A stretch of DNA of 64,000 nt from an uncultured Anaeromusa sp. (GCF_963668665.1 NZ_OY764901.1:424501-488500); one strand, 5' to 3'. Counted from the first letter of the stretch, positions 1 to 9,990 are shown. Notes: a model not told the origin generated them from the letters alone. A program made the numbers and translations.

Positions 1-254
1 AACGCTTTAGAAAAGCAGGCCGACACGCACGCCGGTTCCAGGCAATGCATACACTGCTTTTTCACATACCGCCGCTGACTCCCGTTTACCTGGCGTTTCT
101 CCAAAATCGTCCAATTGCGCTCGTTTAGCTGCGCCTTGGAACCGCTGTGGGGAACCTGCTCGTCGTAAACCAGTCCGTTCCACAGCTTGCATGCCACCGT
201 ACAGGCTCCGCAGCCAATACAGCGCGTCACATCTACCAATACGCTTTTCGGCAT
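1..254 (-). CDS. 4Fe-4S ferredoxin-type electron-transfer subunit of hydrogenase (partial, 3' end outside window)
   Basis: The N-terminal 84 residues are visible; the gene runs off the left edge. The start MPKSVLVDVTRCIGCGACTV carries a CxxCxxCxxxC 4Fe-4S motif. About 60 residues later KKQCMHCLEPACVSACF gives a second Cys cluster of the HybA/DmsB/FdnH type, which wires a catalytic subunit to a membrane quinone partner. The ATG overlaps the stop of the hydrogenase gene (TGATG), so the two are translationally coupled. No signal peptide of its own is visible, so it would have to be co-exported with the Tat-carrying hydrogenase if it acts outside. A HybB/NrfD-like membrane subunit would be expected just beyond the window. 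Confidence 0.85.
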   Translation of the reverse strand, partial: MPKSVLVDVTRCIGCGACTVACKLWNGLVYDEQVPHSGSKAQLNERNWTILEKRQVNGSQRRYVKKQCMHCLEPACVSACFSKA

Positions 255-1768
255 CATATCCTCCTTTCCGGCTGCGCCTTAGCAGCAAATGCCTGATGTC
301 GATCTTGAAACGAGGTATGCAGCAACGCTTCCGCTTTTTCGCCGCAGGGCTCGCCTAAAAATGTCTCATATACGTTCCGGGCCTCCCGGCTTTCATGACT
401 AGAACGCAGATCCTGCCGATCCTGCGCCCGCATGGCAGCGATGCGCGCCTGTCGCCCTTCTTCGGTAGGAGGCAATTGGCTCAACGGCTGACCGCCGCCC
501 CCAACGCAGCCTCCGGGACAAGCCATCACCTCAATAAAGTCCCAGCTTCCTTGACCGCTTTGCAGCGCTTCCATCATGACCCGCGCTTGCCCCAGGCCTT
601 GCGCCGCAGCGAGACGGAGCGTCCTTCCATGCGGCAGAGCCAGCTTCGTTTCCCGCAGTCCTTTCAAATCCTCTCGCTGACGCCATTGCAGCGCTTCTTG
701 AGGCAAATCTTCCCCTGCTCCCTGCCGCCAGAGGCTGCGCGCCACCGCTTCACTTACGCCGCCCCGAGCGCCAAAAATGCGGCCGCCGCCGCTGGCGACG
801 CCAAAAGGCTCGTCAAATTCACGCGGCGCTAACGAGGGTACTGCTACACCTTGTCTCTGAAACAAAGCCGCCGCTTCCCGCACAGTCAGCACGGCGTCTA
901 CCGCCTGCAAGCCGGAGGCTTCTTTTTGGCGCAAACATTCAAACTTTTTCGCAGTACAAGGCATTACCGCTACAGAAAAAATATCCTTGGGCCGCAAACC
1001 ATAGTTTTTTCCATACTCGGATTTCAGCAAGGTTCCCAGTATTTGCTGCGGCGATTTAACGGTAGACAATCGAGGCAGCCATTGAGGGTAAAAATACTCG
1101 CAAAACTTCACCCATGCCGGACAGCAGGAGGTAAAATGAGGCAGCGCTCCTTTTTCCCAACGATGCAAAAACTCCGCCGCCTCTTCCCACACCGTCACAT
1201 CTGCGGCAAAAGCCGTATCAAATACAGCCGTCGCACCGCCTTGCCGCCACGCCGCCACATGCTGCTGCGCCGTAATACTCCCCGGGGCAAGTCCAAAGGC
1301 TTCGCCAAGGGACACGCGCGTCGCCGGCGCCAATTGAATCACAGTTTGCCGGCTTTTATCCGCCAGCGCCTCTTGAACGCGCTTTGTATCATCCTTTTCC
1401 CGGATAGCGCCAGTCGGACAGTAAAGGGCGCACTGCCCGCAATGCACGCAAATAGCCGCATCACGCACAGGCAGGTCGTATTGACCATATACAGTCTGCA
1501 CATCCCGACAGACCTGCAGACATTGGCCGCAAAGAATGCATTTTCGGTCATCACGGCACAAGGCCGGATCTTCTTCTTCCAGTGACACACGGCCCCGCAA
1601 GGCAGCCAAAGCGGTCGCTGGCTGCCGATACTGCGTCGGCAGCCACCCCCGTCCGCTTACTGCTTCATGACCGCAGCCGGCGCTTCCTAGCGCTCCTGCC
1701 GTTACCCCCAGCCCACAGAGGCGTAAAAAATTTCGTCTTGAAAATGAATTGCTATTTTTTGCGCCCAT
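254..1768 (-). CDS. Tat-exported [FeFe] hydrogenase, catalytic subunit
   Basis: 504 residues. The start ATG at 1768 was chosen because AAGGGAG lies about 9 nt upstream; a GTG seven codons earlier overlaps that site. A twin-arginine signal is seen at residues 9-17 (FSRRNFLRL), followed by a hydrophobic stretch ending in a possible lipobox (SAGC, Cys32). Two 4Fe-4S motifs lie near residues 77-87 and 107-117. The three H-cluster motifs are intact: TSCCPAW (about 213), MPCTAKKFE (about 269) and ACPGGCVGGGG (about 416). A C-terminal FLGEPCGEKA segment resembles the small-subunit-like domain. The enzyme interconverts 2H+ and H2, probably on the outer face of the membrane and via the downstream Fe-S protein. 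Confidence 0.93.
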   Translation of the reverse strand: MGAKNSNSFSRRNFLRLCGLGVTAGALGSAGCGHEAVSGRGWLPTQYRQPATALAALRGRVSLEEEDPALCRDDRKCILCGQCLQVCRDVQTVYGQYDLPVRDAAICVHCGQCALYCPTGAIREKDDTKRVQEALADKSRQTVIQLAPATRVSLGEAFGLAPGSITAQQHVAAWRQGGATAVFDTAFAADVTVWEEAAEFLHRWEKGALPHFTSCCPAWVKFCEYFYPQWLPRLSTVKSPQQILGTLLKSEYGKNYGLRPKDIFSVAVMPCTAKKFECLRQKEASGLQAVDAVLTVREAAALFQRQGVAVPSLAPREFDEPFGVASGGGRIFGARGGVSEAVARSLWRQGAGEDLPQEALQWRQREDLKGLRETKLALPHGRTLRLAAAQGLGQARVMMEALQSGQGSWDFIEVMACPGGCVGGGGQPLSQLPPTEEGRQARIAAMRAQDRQDLRSSHESREARNVYETFLGEPCGEKAEALLHTSFQDRHQAFAAKAQPERRI

Positions 1769-1817
1769 TTTTCTGCCGCTCCCTTGCACAAATTATAGAA
1801 TGTTTTATATTGTCCGT

Positions 1818-1846
1818 ATTATACTACTTTTAAAACCATTATTCAA
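1818..1846 (-). promoter_or_regulatory. Sigma-A-type promoter of hydrogenase operon
   Basis: On the minus strand TTGAAT (-35, 1846-1841) and TATAAT (-10, 1823-1818) are separated by exactly 17 nt, about 50 bp upstream of the hydrogenase start. Confidence 0.7.
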
Positions 1847-1921
1847 CTTTATAAAGTGAAAACAATCCCATTGTATACACTTACATTCAAAGAATACTGT
1901 ATTATGCCTACAAAACGATAT

Positions 1922-1965
1922 AAAAAAGAAAGAACTGCCTTTGTTTAGCCAAAGACAATTCTTTC
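1922..1965 (-). terminator. Rho-independent terminator of feo operon
   Basis: Minus strand: a GAAAGAA...TTCTTTC stem with an inner CTTTG/CAAAG pairing and a short loop, followed by TTTTTT. It lies just downstream of the small zinc-ribbon gene that ends the feo operon. Confidence 0.8.
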
Positions 1966-2004
1966 CATACCCTTAGACTTTCCTATGCTTTTTATGCTAC
2001 TCGC

Positions 2005-2157
2005 TTAGGAATTACTTCCGTTTTGCTTACAGTCCTCTTTTTGCCGGCATTTAGAACAAGAGCCACCGCAAGGCGTCACCAACAGCGTCCGGCAACGAGG
2101 ACAGCGCAGCCCGGCCTGAGCCGTAAGAGGAAAAGCGCAAGTTGGACATTGCTTCAT
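2005..2157 (-). CDS. Small zinc-ribbon protein downstream of FeoB
   Basis: 50 residues. The start is set at the ATG (2157) preceded by GGAGG with 8 nt spacing; upstream in-frame codons overlap feoB. It contains repeated Cys pairs (CPTC, CPRC, CGGSCSKC plus a final Cys), enough for two zinc knuckles or an iron site. The gap to the feoB stop is about 18 nt, so it belongs to the feo operon. It occupies the place of FeoC but shows no winged helix. A role in Feo assembly or iron sensing is only a guess. Confidence 0.75.
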   Translation of the reverse strand: MKQCPTCAFPLTAQAGLRCPRCRTLLVTPCGGSCSKCRQKEDCKQNGSNS

Positions 2158-2174
2158 ATAATCAGCCTCCATTC

Positions 2175-4082
2175 TTAGAGCAGCACCGCAGCAACCAACC
2201 CGCCCACTGCAAAGGCCGCCACCCACGAACCCAGCCAAATAACCGTTCCTTCCACACGACCGCGTTCTTTAAACATCACCAGTACCGAAGCAATACAAGG
2301 CACAAACAAAGTAATCGTCACCAAAGAAACCAGCATTTGCTCCGGCGAAATCGCCATATCCGTCAGCCCGGCAGCGCCAAAATCACGCCGGATCATACCC
2401 ATAATAAAAATGGTTGCTGATTCTCGGGGCAGCTTGAGCATGCCTACCGTTACAGGGGCCAGCACATCTTGAATGGTCTCCAAAAGGCCAGTCACCTGCA
2501 GCGTCGTAATAATCAGCGCCCCCAGCGCAAACAAGGGAGCCGCTTCCTTTAAAAATGCATACGACTTGGTAGCCATCTTTTTTAAGACATTTTCTAAGCG
2601 CGGCAGACGAAGAGGCGGCAAATCAATAAGAAGATCGCTGGTTTCTCCTGGCAATACCCGGCTAAGCACCCGCCCGGTCACGCCCAGTACCAGCACCAAA
2701 ATCCCCACGTACAAGGTCGTATAGTAAGCGCCAATGCCGGCCAAGAGCCCCACAATAACTCCCAGCTGCGCCGAACAAGGAATGGCCAGCCCCAAAAGCG
2801 CCGTCGCGATGGTCCGTTCCCGTTCCGAGCCCAGCAGCCTTGTCGTAATGGTAGCCACCGTAATGCAGCCAAAACCAAGGATCATAGGAATAATTGCCCG
2901 CCCGTTAAGACCAATCAAATTCATCATCCGGTCCACTAAGGTAGCCAAGCGCGGCAAATAGCCCGAATCCTCCATAATGGAAAGTATGAAATAAAAAGCC
3001 AAAACCAGAGGCAGCAAAAGACCCAGTACATAGGTAACGGTCATCGTCATAAGTCCGAATTCGCCAATCAAAAAGGCTCCCAGCACCGATTCTTCAGACA
3101 CATATCGTCCAACCAGGCCTCGCATCATCGGCTCATAGTACCCCTGCATCAAGGTCTCTTCCGTAAAGCCAACCACATCTTGGGCCACGAAAACGCCGAT
3201 AAAATAGAACATCAAAGAAACAGCCAACAGAAAAAACGGCACCCCTGTCGCCGGTCGCAGCATCCAACGCCCCAAACGCGTGGCAAAATCTACGCCTTGC
3301 TGCGTCTCGCTCAAAACATGGCAAACCAAATCGTTCACGCGCTCACGACGGTCACTATAGATAGCCTCGCGGCGGTCGCCAGGCGCAATGCCATGCCGCT
3401 CCGCTACATGAGGATCTCCTTCGAGCACCAAAAGAGCCTCCGCTTGACTGCCAATGCGATTTAAGGCCTCTTTCAATTCTCGTTGCAGCGTCGCTGGCAC
3501 ACTTCCCACCCTAGCCTCGTCCAGACGTCCTCGTACCTGTTCTAGGCCCTGTCCCTTGACGGCCACCGTAGAAACGACGGGAACTCCCAGCAGATGCTCC
3601 AACAAGTGCGCATCCACTTGAATGCCCTTTTGCGCGGCGTCATCCACCATATTCAGGGCTACCAGCACGGGAATGCCTGTATCAATCACCTGCAGCGTCA
3701 AAAACAAGTCCCGCTCCAAATGAACCGCATCCACCACATTAACAATTAAATCAGCCGAAAGAATGACATCTCTAGCCACGCGCTCTTCATCATTAAAAGA
3801 AGAAATTCCATATACGCCGGGAGTGTCAATTACAACGTCTTCTCCCAGTTTGCCATAGGAAATATCCACTGTCGTACCGGGAAAATTGGACACATCCACA
3901 TACAAACCGGTCAAATAATTAAAGAATACGGATTTACCCACATTCGGGTTGCCCACTAAAACAATCTTCCTGGCTCCTGACGGCACCACGCCCTCTAACG
4001 AAGGGTGTCCCAGCCCACAATGCTTTTGTCCTGAGAGGTTATTTTTCTTTTCGTGGCAGCAGCTCTTGTTATGACAAGACAT
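2175..4082 (-). CDS. feoB: Ferrous iron transport protein B (FeoB)
   Basis: 635 residues, the GTP-gated Fe2+ importer of the cytoplasmic membrane. The N-terminal G domain shows G1 GNPNVGKS (about 44-51), G2-region NFPGTT, G3 DTPG and G4 NMVD. It is followed by a helical linker and about 8-10 membrane segments with the paired Gate/core regions typical of FeoB. The first 30 residues are rich in Cys and His (MSCHNKSCCH, KHCGLGH), a possible metal-binding extension. AAGGAG precedes the start. It follows feoA by about 20 nt. Length fits the shorter Firmicute FeoB proteins. Confidence 0.96.
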   Translation of the reverse strand: MSCHNKSCCHEKKNNLSGQKHCGLGHPSLEGVVPSGARKIVLVGNPNVGKSVFFNYLTGLYVDVSNFPGTTVDISYGKLGEDVVIDTPGVYGISSFNDEERVARDVILSADLIVNVVDAVHLERDLFLTLQVIDTGIPVLVALNMVDDAAQKGIQVDAHLLEHLLGVPVVSTVAVKGQGLEQVRGRLDEARVGSVPATLQRELKEALNRIGSQAEALLVLEGDPHVAERHGIAPGDRREAIYSDRRERVNDLVCHVLSETQQGVDFATRLGRWMLRPATGVPFFLLAVSLMFYFIGVFVAQDVVGFTEETLMQGYYEPMMRGLVGRYVSEESVLGAFLIGEFGLMTMTVTYVLGLLLPLVLAFYFILSIMEDSGYLPRLATLVDRMMNLIGLNGRAIIPMILGFGCITVATITTRLLGSERERTIATALLGLAIPCSAQLGVIVGLLAGIGAYYTTLYVGILVLVLGVTGRVLSRVLPGETSDLLIDLPPLRLPRLENVLKKMATKSYAFLKEAAPLFALGALIITTLQVTGLLETIQDVLAPVTVGMLKLPRESATIFIMGMIRRDFGAAGLTDMAISPEQMLVSLVTITLFVPCIASVLVMFKERGRVEGTVIWLGSWVAAFAVGGLVAAVLL

Positions 4083-4103
4083 GTCGGCTGTCTCCTTTTC
4101 TAG

Positions 4104-4322
4104 TTACGCTAAAGCAATTTTAATGTTTTCCGCCAGACGGCGACCAATGGCAATTTCTTGTTTCCCTTTGGCGAGTACAATAGGCCCTGCCATAATTTTT
4201 TCCGCACATTCCACCTCGGCGCCAATAGAAATACCAAAGCGGATGGCTTGCGCTCGTATTTCTTCTTGCGGGATGGCTAAAATTCGTATTTTCTGTCCGC
4301 GCTGTACTTGATCTAAGGTCAT
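4104..4322 (-). CDS. feoA: Ferrous iron transport protein A (FeoA)
   Basis: 72 residues, a small SH3-like cytosolic protein that supports FeoB. The pattern MTLDQVQRGQKIRILAIP, then LAENIKIALA at the end, is typical of FeoA. GGAGGGG lies 4-5 nt before the ATG. It is the first gene of the feoA-feoB-zinc ribbon unit and is preceded by Fur-like boxes. Confidence 0.9.
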   Translation of the reverse strand: MTLDQVQRGQKIRILAIPQEEIRAQAIRFGISIGAEVECAEKIMAGPIVLAKGKQEIAIGRRLAENIKIALA

Positions 4323-4341
4323 AGTACCCCTCCATGATCTC

Positions 4342-4428
4342 GATTATCATTATCACGTCAATACTCAAAAAAATACAAACAGGCTTTGGCCCAGTTTGCA
4401 AAACCATTGAAATTAATTATCATTAATT
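4342..4428 (-). promoter_or_regulatory. Two Fur-box-like sites upstream of feoA
   Basis: Minus-strand TGATAATGATAATC (4355-4342) and TTAATGATAATTAATTTCA (4426-4408) each contain the TGATAAT half-site of the Fur 7-1-7 box. They lie 20 and 86 bp upstream of the feoA ATG. Placement before an iron uptake operon supports iron-dependent repression; binding is inferred. Confidence 0.7.
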
Positions 4429-4463
4429 CCTACTTGTATTATACGAAATAACGCCAAGCGCTG

Positions 4464-5150
4464 TCAATGAAAATAATACTCATTACGCAGCCACCAAGTG
4501 AAAAACACAAACAAGCTAAACGCCAGCCAAAGCCGCCTCTTCTGCGGCAATCCCGGCTGCTGCAGCCATTTCAGCGGCTGCAATACGCCGCTATAAATAA
4601 GCCCTCCAACAGCTAGCCAAGACTGCAGTGAAAATGAAGCATTTATAAGAAGCCAAAGTTGGCTGCCCGTTAAGACAGATGTCGCCAAAACGCCCACCGC
4701 TAAAACATTCAGTACGCCCAAATGCATTTCTTCTTGCCACTGCGCGGACAACGCTGTATACAAGAGCGCCCCGCCGCCAAGAGCGCTGCCAAAAAAGCTC
4801 AACCAGATTACCGCCGCAGCGGGAGCTCCAGGCAACGACGCCAGCGCTGCAGCGTGACCTCCCAGCAAAAGCCCCCCTAAAAGCCCCCCTAGCAAGGCCA
4901 GCCACCAAGCCACGCCCGGCAGCCGCTTTCCAACAAGACTCGCCAAAAAATAGCAGCCTATCCAAAGACTTTCTTCAGCCGTCGGCCCCGCTTCCCATAT
5001 AGAATAAACAGCCAGCTCAACGGCAACGCCGCAACCAGCTAAAAAAAGCATAAGCGGCCGAACTAGCCGCGGCTGCTGCCGCCAGCGTCCCCACAACGCC
5101 CAAGATAAGCCTACCAGCACTTGCCAGGACAACCCAACACTCCAAGCCAT
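4464..5150 (-). CDS. Multi-pass membrane protein, unknown function
   Basis: 228 residues. The start is placed at the ATG (5150) behind GGAGG with 6 nt spacing; a longer frame begins 15 codons earlier without a good site. About seven hydrophobic segments are visible, with a Gly/Leu-rich stretch (LLGGLLGGLLLGG) near residue 90 and many Trp residues. No catalytic or binding motif was recognised. The general plan recalls DmsC/NrfD-type anchor subunits, but no partner Fe-S gene is adjacent, so this is only a resemblance. Same strand as feoA, 140 bp upstream, probably a separate transcript because the Fur boxes lie between. Confidence 0.6.
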   Translation of the reverse strand: MAWSVGLSWQVLVGLSWALWGRWRQQPRLVRPLMLFLAGCGVAVELAVYSIWEAGPTAEESLWIGCYFLASLVGKRLPGVAWWLALLGGLLGGLLLGGHAAALASLPGAPAAAVIWLSFFGSALGGGALLYTALSAQWQEEMHLGVLNVLAVGVLATSVLTGSQLWLLINASFSLQSWLAVGGLIYSGVLQPLKWLQQPGLPQKRRLWLAFSLFVFFTWWLRNEYYFH

Positions 5151-5278
5151 GACTTTCCTCCAAAATTCGCACAGTTTCAAGGTTCCACGCGACATTTATT
5201 CGCAATTTTGATAAAATAACAGTATACTTGATTATATCATACTAAAAAAGAGTCCCACTCTAAAGGAGGATGCCGTGC

Positions 5279-6508
5279 ATGCACCCCTATCAAGCCAAGA
5301 TCTGTGATATATCCAGTCTCCAAGCAGGTATGCGCCTAGCTTCGCCGGTCTATGACTTCAACGGGAAAATGCTGCTCAGCCAGGGAGTGGTTTTATCGGC
5401 CAAGCACATTTCCCTTTTGCAAAACTTGCTTATCATGCAAGTTACTATTTGGGAAGACCGTTCGCCAAATCTGCCGGAAGAAAACACAGCGAACGAGCCG
5501 GAGTTTCCTTATATAGAAGAAGCGTTTGCAGAACCAGAACCGGTTTTAGACTTGTCTCCAAGAAAAGAACCCATTACATCGTCGGCTCCTTTTCAAATGC
5601 TTTGGGATGCTTTTTGGAGTCAATCTCCTCAAAGCGAATTAAGCATGCATTATCGTCGTTTGCTTGAGGAAACAAAACATATTTTCTCTTCAGCCCGTTT
5701 ACACAGCCGCTTGGAGAAAGAGCTTCTTAATACCTTGGCCGGCGATATCCTTGTTTTAACCGCTTCCCCTGTGCAGGTGCTGCGCTGTTTGCATTTGCAC
5801 CCGCGGAATTCCCCCTATATATTCCATCACACCTTGCATGTCGCTCTTCTTTCCGCCCTAATCGGCAAGCAATGCGATTTTTCCGAAGAACGGCTGCAGG
5901 CGCTGACGCTATCGGCGCTGCTGCACGACGTAGGAAAGCTGCGCATTTCTTTGGAAGTGCTGGGTAAGCAACAGCCCTTGTCGGAAGATGAGAAGGAAAA
6001 AGTTCGTTTGCATTCCCTTCTAGGCTTTCGGTTTCTTCAAAAGCAAAAAGAATACGACTTGCCTGTTCTCATGGGCGTTCTGCAGCATCATGAGCGCTTA
6101 GACGGCAGCGGCTACCCCCTGCATACCAAGAGCGATAAAACGCATGTTTTTGCCAAAATCATCGCCATAGCCGACGTATACGACGCCATGACTTCGCAAA
6201 AAAGCTACGGCACCCAGCACAGTGCGTTTATAGCCTTAGATGAAATCCAAAGCTCGATTCTCTCCGGCCAGCTAGATACGCACTGCGGACAAGCTTTCCT
6301 GAAGCTTATGCAGAATCATCTTGCCGGAGAATGGCTGGAGCTGACTGATGGCCGTTTCGCACAGCTTCTTTTTTGGGAATTAACCGGCACACATTCGCTG
6401 GTTGTACAAACCCCGGAAAAAGAAGTCTTGGATCTACAGGGAAACCATCTAGTCCGCCCCTTACGCTTTATCCCGCCTCTCTATTTTACTGACGGCAACA
6501 CCCACTAG
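5279..6508 (+). CDS. HD-GYP domain protein, predicted c-di-GMP phosphodiesterase
   Basis: 409 residues. AAAGGAGG lies 9 nt before the ATG at 5279; an ATG at 5270 directly abuts the site and is less likely. The N-terminal 120 residues are a variable sensor region. The HD-GYP core follows: FHHTLHVALLSALIG (about 185), LLHDVGKL with the HD pair, and HHERLDGSGYP. These residues build the metal site that cleaves c-di-GMP. No membrane segment was seen, so it is cytosolic. It is followed after 29 nt by an EAL-HDOD gene in the same direction, suggesting a two-gene signalling unit. Confidence 0.9.
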   Translation: MHPYQAKICDISSLQAGMRLASPVYDFNGKMLLSQGVVLSAKHISLLQNLLIMQVTIWEDRSPNLPEENTANEPEFPYIEEAFAEPEPVLDLSPRKEPITSSAPFQMLWDAFWSQSPQSELSMHYRRLLEETKHIFSSARLHSRLEKELLNTLAGDILVLTASPVQVLRCLHLHPRNSPYIFHHTLHVALLSALIGKQCDFSEERLQALTLSALLHDVGKLRISLEVLGKQQPLSEDEKEKVRLHSLLGFRFLQKQKEYDLPVLMGVLQHHERLDGSGYPLHTKSDKTHVFAKIIAIADVYDAMTSQKSYGTQHSAFIALDEIQSSILSGQLDTHCGQAFLKLMQNHLAGEWLELTDGRFAQLLFWELTGTHSLVVQTPEKEVLDLQGNHLVRPLRFIPPLYFTDGNTH

Positions 6509-6537
6509 GCAGCCCACGCTGCGACGAGGAACGAACA

Positions 6538-7749
6538 ATGGATATATTTGTAGCCAGACAACCAATTTTCAATACCCAATCCCAAGTAGTCGCTTATGAA
6601 CTGCTTTTTCGCAACAGTGAGCTCAACCAAGCTGAATATGTCGACGATAATCAAGCGACCAAAGAAGTTTTGGTGAATGTCTTCCTGCAAATGGGCATTG
6701 ATACCATTACCGAAGGCAAAAAAGCCTTCGTTAATTTTAGCGCGTCCTTGCTTCAGCAGCAAGTTCCGCAGCTTTTGCCGCCAGATGTACTGGCCGTTGA
6801 AATTCTGGAAACAGTCTCCCCCACGCAAGAGGTTATCGACGCCTGCGTGCAATTAAAAAAAGACGGCTATTGGCTGGTGCTTGATGATTTCATCCCGTCA
6901 CCGGAATGGCTGCCGTTGGCCAGCATGGCTGATATTATCAAAGTAGATTTTCGCGATGCTAAAAGTTTGCAAACCAAAAGTTTTCTCTACCACCATGGCA
7001 TCTATCATCCGCGTTTCTTAGCGGAAAAGATAGAAACCAAAGACGAGTTCTTGCAGGCCCGCGCCCAAGGTTATACTTATTTTCAAGGTTACTTTTTCAG
7101 CAAACCCACCGTACTTTCTCAAAAAGAAATTCCCATTGTCAGCGCCCACCACCTATATCTTTCCCGCGAGCTTCACGCCCGTATTGTCAATGTTCATCGC
7201 TTCGAAGCCATTGTCAAACGAGATATGGCCTTATCCTACCAACTGTTAAAATACGCTAATTCCGCTTTTTTCGGCTTTCACTCGCCGGTTCACTCTATCC
7301 GCCATGCGGCGGCTCTGTTAGGGCAAAGAGAACTATCCAAATGGATTGCCTTAGTAACCTTGCGCAGTCTCAGCAGCGAGCAGCCTCCGGAGCTCCTGCA
7401 TCTCGCCGTTATCCGCGGCCGGCATTGCGAGCTCTTAGCCGAACATCTTTCAACCTCTATGCCTCCTGATTATTTCTTCTTTACCGGCTTGTTTTCACTT
7501 TTAGATGCATTTTTAGGACGACCGCTCAAAGATATTCTTTCCTATCTTCCCATTCCAGACGATGTCTGCCAAGCTTTGCTAGGCCACCCCAACACACTAC
7601 GCCAACTGCTGGATCTGGTTATTGCTTACGAAAAAGGCGACTGGCCGCAAGTATTGCAGTACAGCCGACAGCTCCAGCTTCCTTCGAGCCAGCTGGCCCC
7701 AAAATACTTGTCAGCAATCTCTTGGGAAAAAGAGTTTTTCAGAGAATAA
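6538..7749 (+). CDS. EAL-HDOD (YuxH-type) signalling protein
   Basis: 403 residues. It begins MDIFVARQPIFNTQSQVVAY, the standard opening of EAL-HDOD proteins. The EAL half (1-200) is degenerate: the signature is YELLFR and the second acidic motif is VEILET with LDDF, so phosphodiesterase activity is doubtful. The HDOD half (about 210-400) lacks the HD catalytic pair and usually serves in protein interaction and signal output. It is probably cotranscribed with the preceding HD-GYP gene and ends in a shared bidirectional terminator with serS. Confidence 0.88.
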   Translation: MDIFVARQPIFNTQSQVVAYELLFRNSELNQAEYVDDNQATKEVLVNVFLQMGIDTITEGKKAFVNFSASLLQQQVPQLLPPDVLAVEILETVSPTQEVIDACVQLKKDGYWLVLDDFIPSPEWLPLASMADIIKVDFRDAKSLQTKSFLYHHGIYHPRFLAEKIETKDEFLQARAQGYTYFQGYFFSKPTVLSQKEIPIVSAHHLYLSRELHARIVNVHRFEAIVKRDMALSYQLLKYANSAFFGFHSPVHSIRHAAALLGQRELSKWIALVTLRSLSSEQPPELLHLAVIRGRHCELLAEHLSTSMPPDYFFFTGLFSLLDAFLGRPLKDILSYLPIPDDVCQALLGHPNTLRQLLDLVIAYEKGDWPQVLQYSRQLQLPSSQLAPKYLSAISWEKEFFRE

Positions 7750-7783
7750 AAAAAGCTCCGCGCCTGCGGAGCTTTTTTTGAGT
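7748..7783. terminator. Bidirectional rho-independent terminator
   Basis: AAAAAAAGCTCCGC and its complement GCGGAGCTTTTTTT form an A/T-flanked hairpin between the convergent EAL-HDOD gene and serS. Both strands read stem plus T-run. Confidence 0.9.
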
Positions 7784-9145
<1,362 letters not shown>

Positions 9146-9250
9146 CTATGTACTTTCCCATTTTACAATAATGTTCTTTCCTTTGTAAAGGAAAACCAAG
9201 TATATGGTCGAAGTTAAGAAAGAATAACACTTTTACTACGAGGTGATTCC

Positions 9251-9925
9251 ATGTCTTTTCCCAGCCACGAGAATTTAGAAGAGGCTTTGCTGCAATGCAG
9301 CGCCTGCCCTCTCTGCAAGGATGCCATCGGCCCTACTTCCTGCAACGGCAGCGTTACCAGCCCGCTGGCTATTGTCGGCGAAGGCCCCGGCGGCGTCGAG
9401 GACGAGTACGGCGTACCCTTGGTAGGCCCTTCAGGCAAGCTCTTAGATAAGGCGCTTTGGAGCGTAGGCGTCACACGCAATTGCGTCTACACCACCAATG
9501 TCCTTAAATGCCGTCCTAAAGGCAATCGCACCCCGACGGTTGAAGAAGGCGCTTTTTGCGCCAGCCGCTGGTTAGATGAAGAGCTCAGCCTGGTACAGCC
9601 AAAAGTGATTATCGCCTTAGGCAGCGTAGCCTTAAAATATCTAAAAGATCCCCATGGGCGCATTACCAAAGACCGCGGCCAGTGGTTCGAAACCAAATAC
9701 GGTATTCCGGCCATTGCCACCTACCATCCGGCCTACTTGCTGCGCCTGACCGGCCCAGCTTTAGTTAAGGCCAAATGGGAAGTCTTTTACGACCTGCAAG
9801 CGGCAGTAACTAAATGCAAGGAACAAGCGCCCGATTGGGTGTCTAAAAGCGACGAACCCACTGATTTGCTCTCATTATACGAGGAACGGAGACAAGAACG
9901 GCGAGGGACAAGGAACGAAATTTGA
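9251..9925 (+). CDS. Family 4 uracil-DNA glycosylase (4Fe-4S)
   Basis: 224 residues; it removes uracil from DNA in base excision repair. Motif A is GEGPGGVED, then YTTNVLKCRPKGNR, and the C-terminal HPAYLLRL gives the catalytic-loop His. Four Cys (C16, C19 and two near 88 and 104) fit the 4Fe-4S cluster of this family. The last 14 or so residues (EERRQERRGTRNEI) are highly charged and lie outside the conserved fold. They are encoded by a copy of the dispersed intergenic repeat, so the C-terminus appears to have been extended by repeat DNA. GAGGTG precedes the start. Confidence 0.92.
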   Translation: MSFPSHENLEEALLQCSACPLCKDAIGPTSCNGSVTSPLAIVGEGPGGVEDEYGVPLVGPSGKLLDKALWSVGVTRNCVYTTNVLKCRPKGNRTPTVEEGAFCASRWLDEELSLVQPKVIIALGSVALKYLKDPHGRITKDRGQWFETKYGIPAIATYHPAYLLRLTGPALVKAKWEVFYDLQAAVTKCKEQAPDWVSKSDEPTDLLSLYEERRQERRGTRNEI

Positions 9926-9945
9926 ACAAGAGAAAAGAAGTAAAG
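9889..9945 (+). repeat. Dispersed TTGAACAAGAG repeat, copy 1
   Basis: AG-rich segment with GAGGAACGGAG, GGCGAGGGACAAGGAACGA and TTGAACAAGAG. It overlaps the last codons of the uracil-DNA glycosylase gene. The block order differs from the other copies, so this is a diverged member. Confidence 0.5.
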
Positions 9946-9951
9946 CGTAAC

Positions 9952-9990
9952 AAGAAACCGGCATCACGATTTTGTGACGCCGGTTTCTTA
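9952..9990. terminator. Bidirectional terminator between udg and amino acid binding protein gene
   Basis: AAGAAACCGGC pairs with GCCGGTTTCTT, extended by TCAC/GTGA around a short loop. It sits between the ends of two convergent genes. The T-tracts are short. Confidence 0.7.

Noticed and set aside
395..1585. Long open frames on the plus strand opposite the hydrogenase gene
   Set aside because: They lie antisense to a gene with strong motifs, have no ribosome site and show the composition expected of a mirror frame.
5151..5278. c-di-GMP riboswitch before the HD-GYP gene
   Set aside because: The leader is short, AT-rich and lacks the conserved GEMM core.
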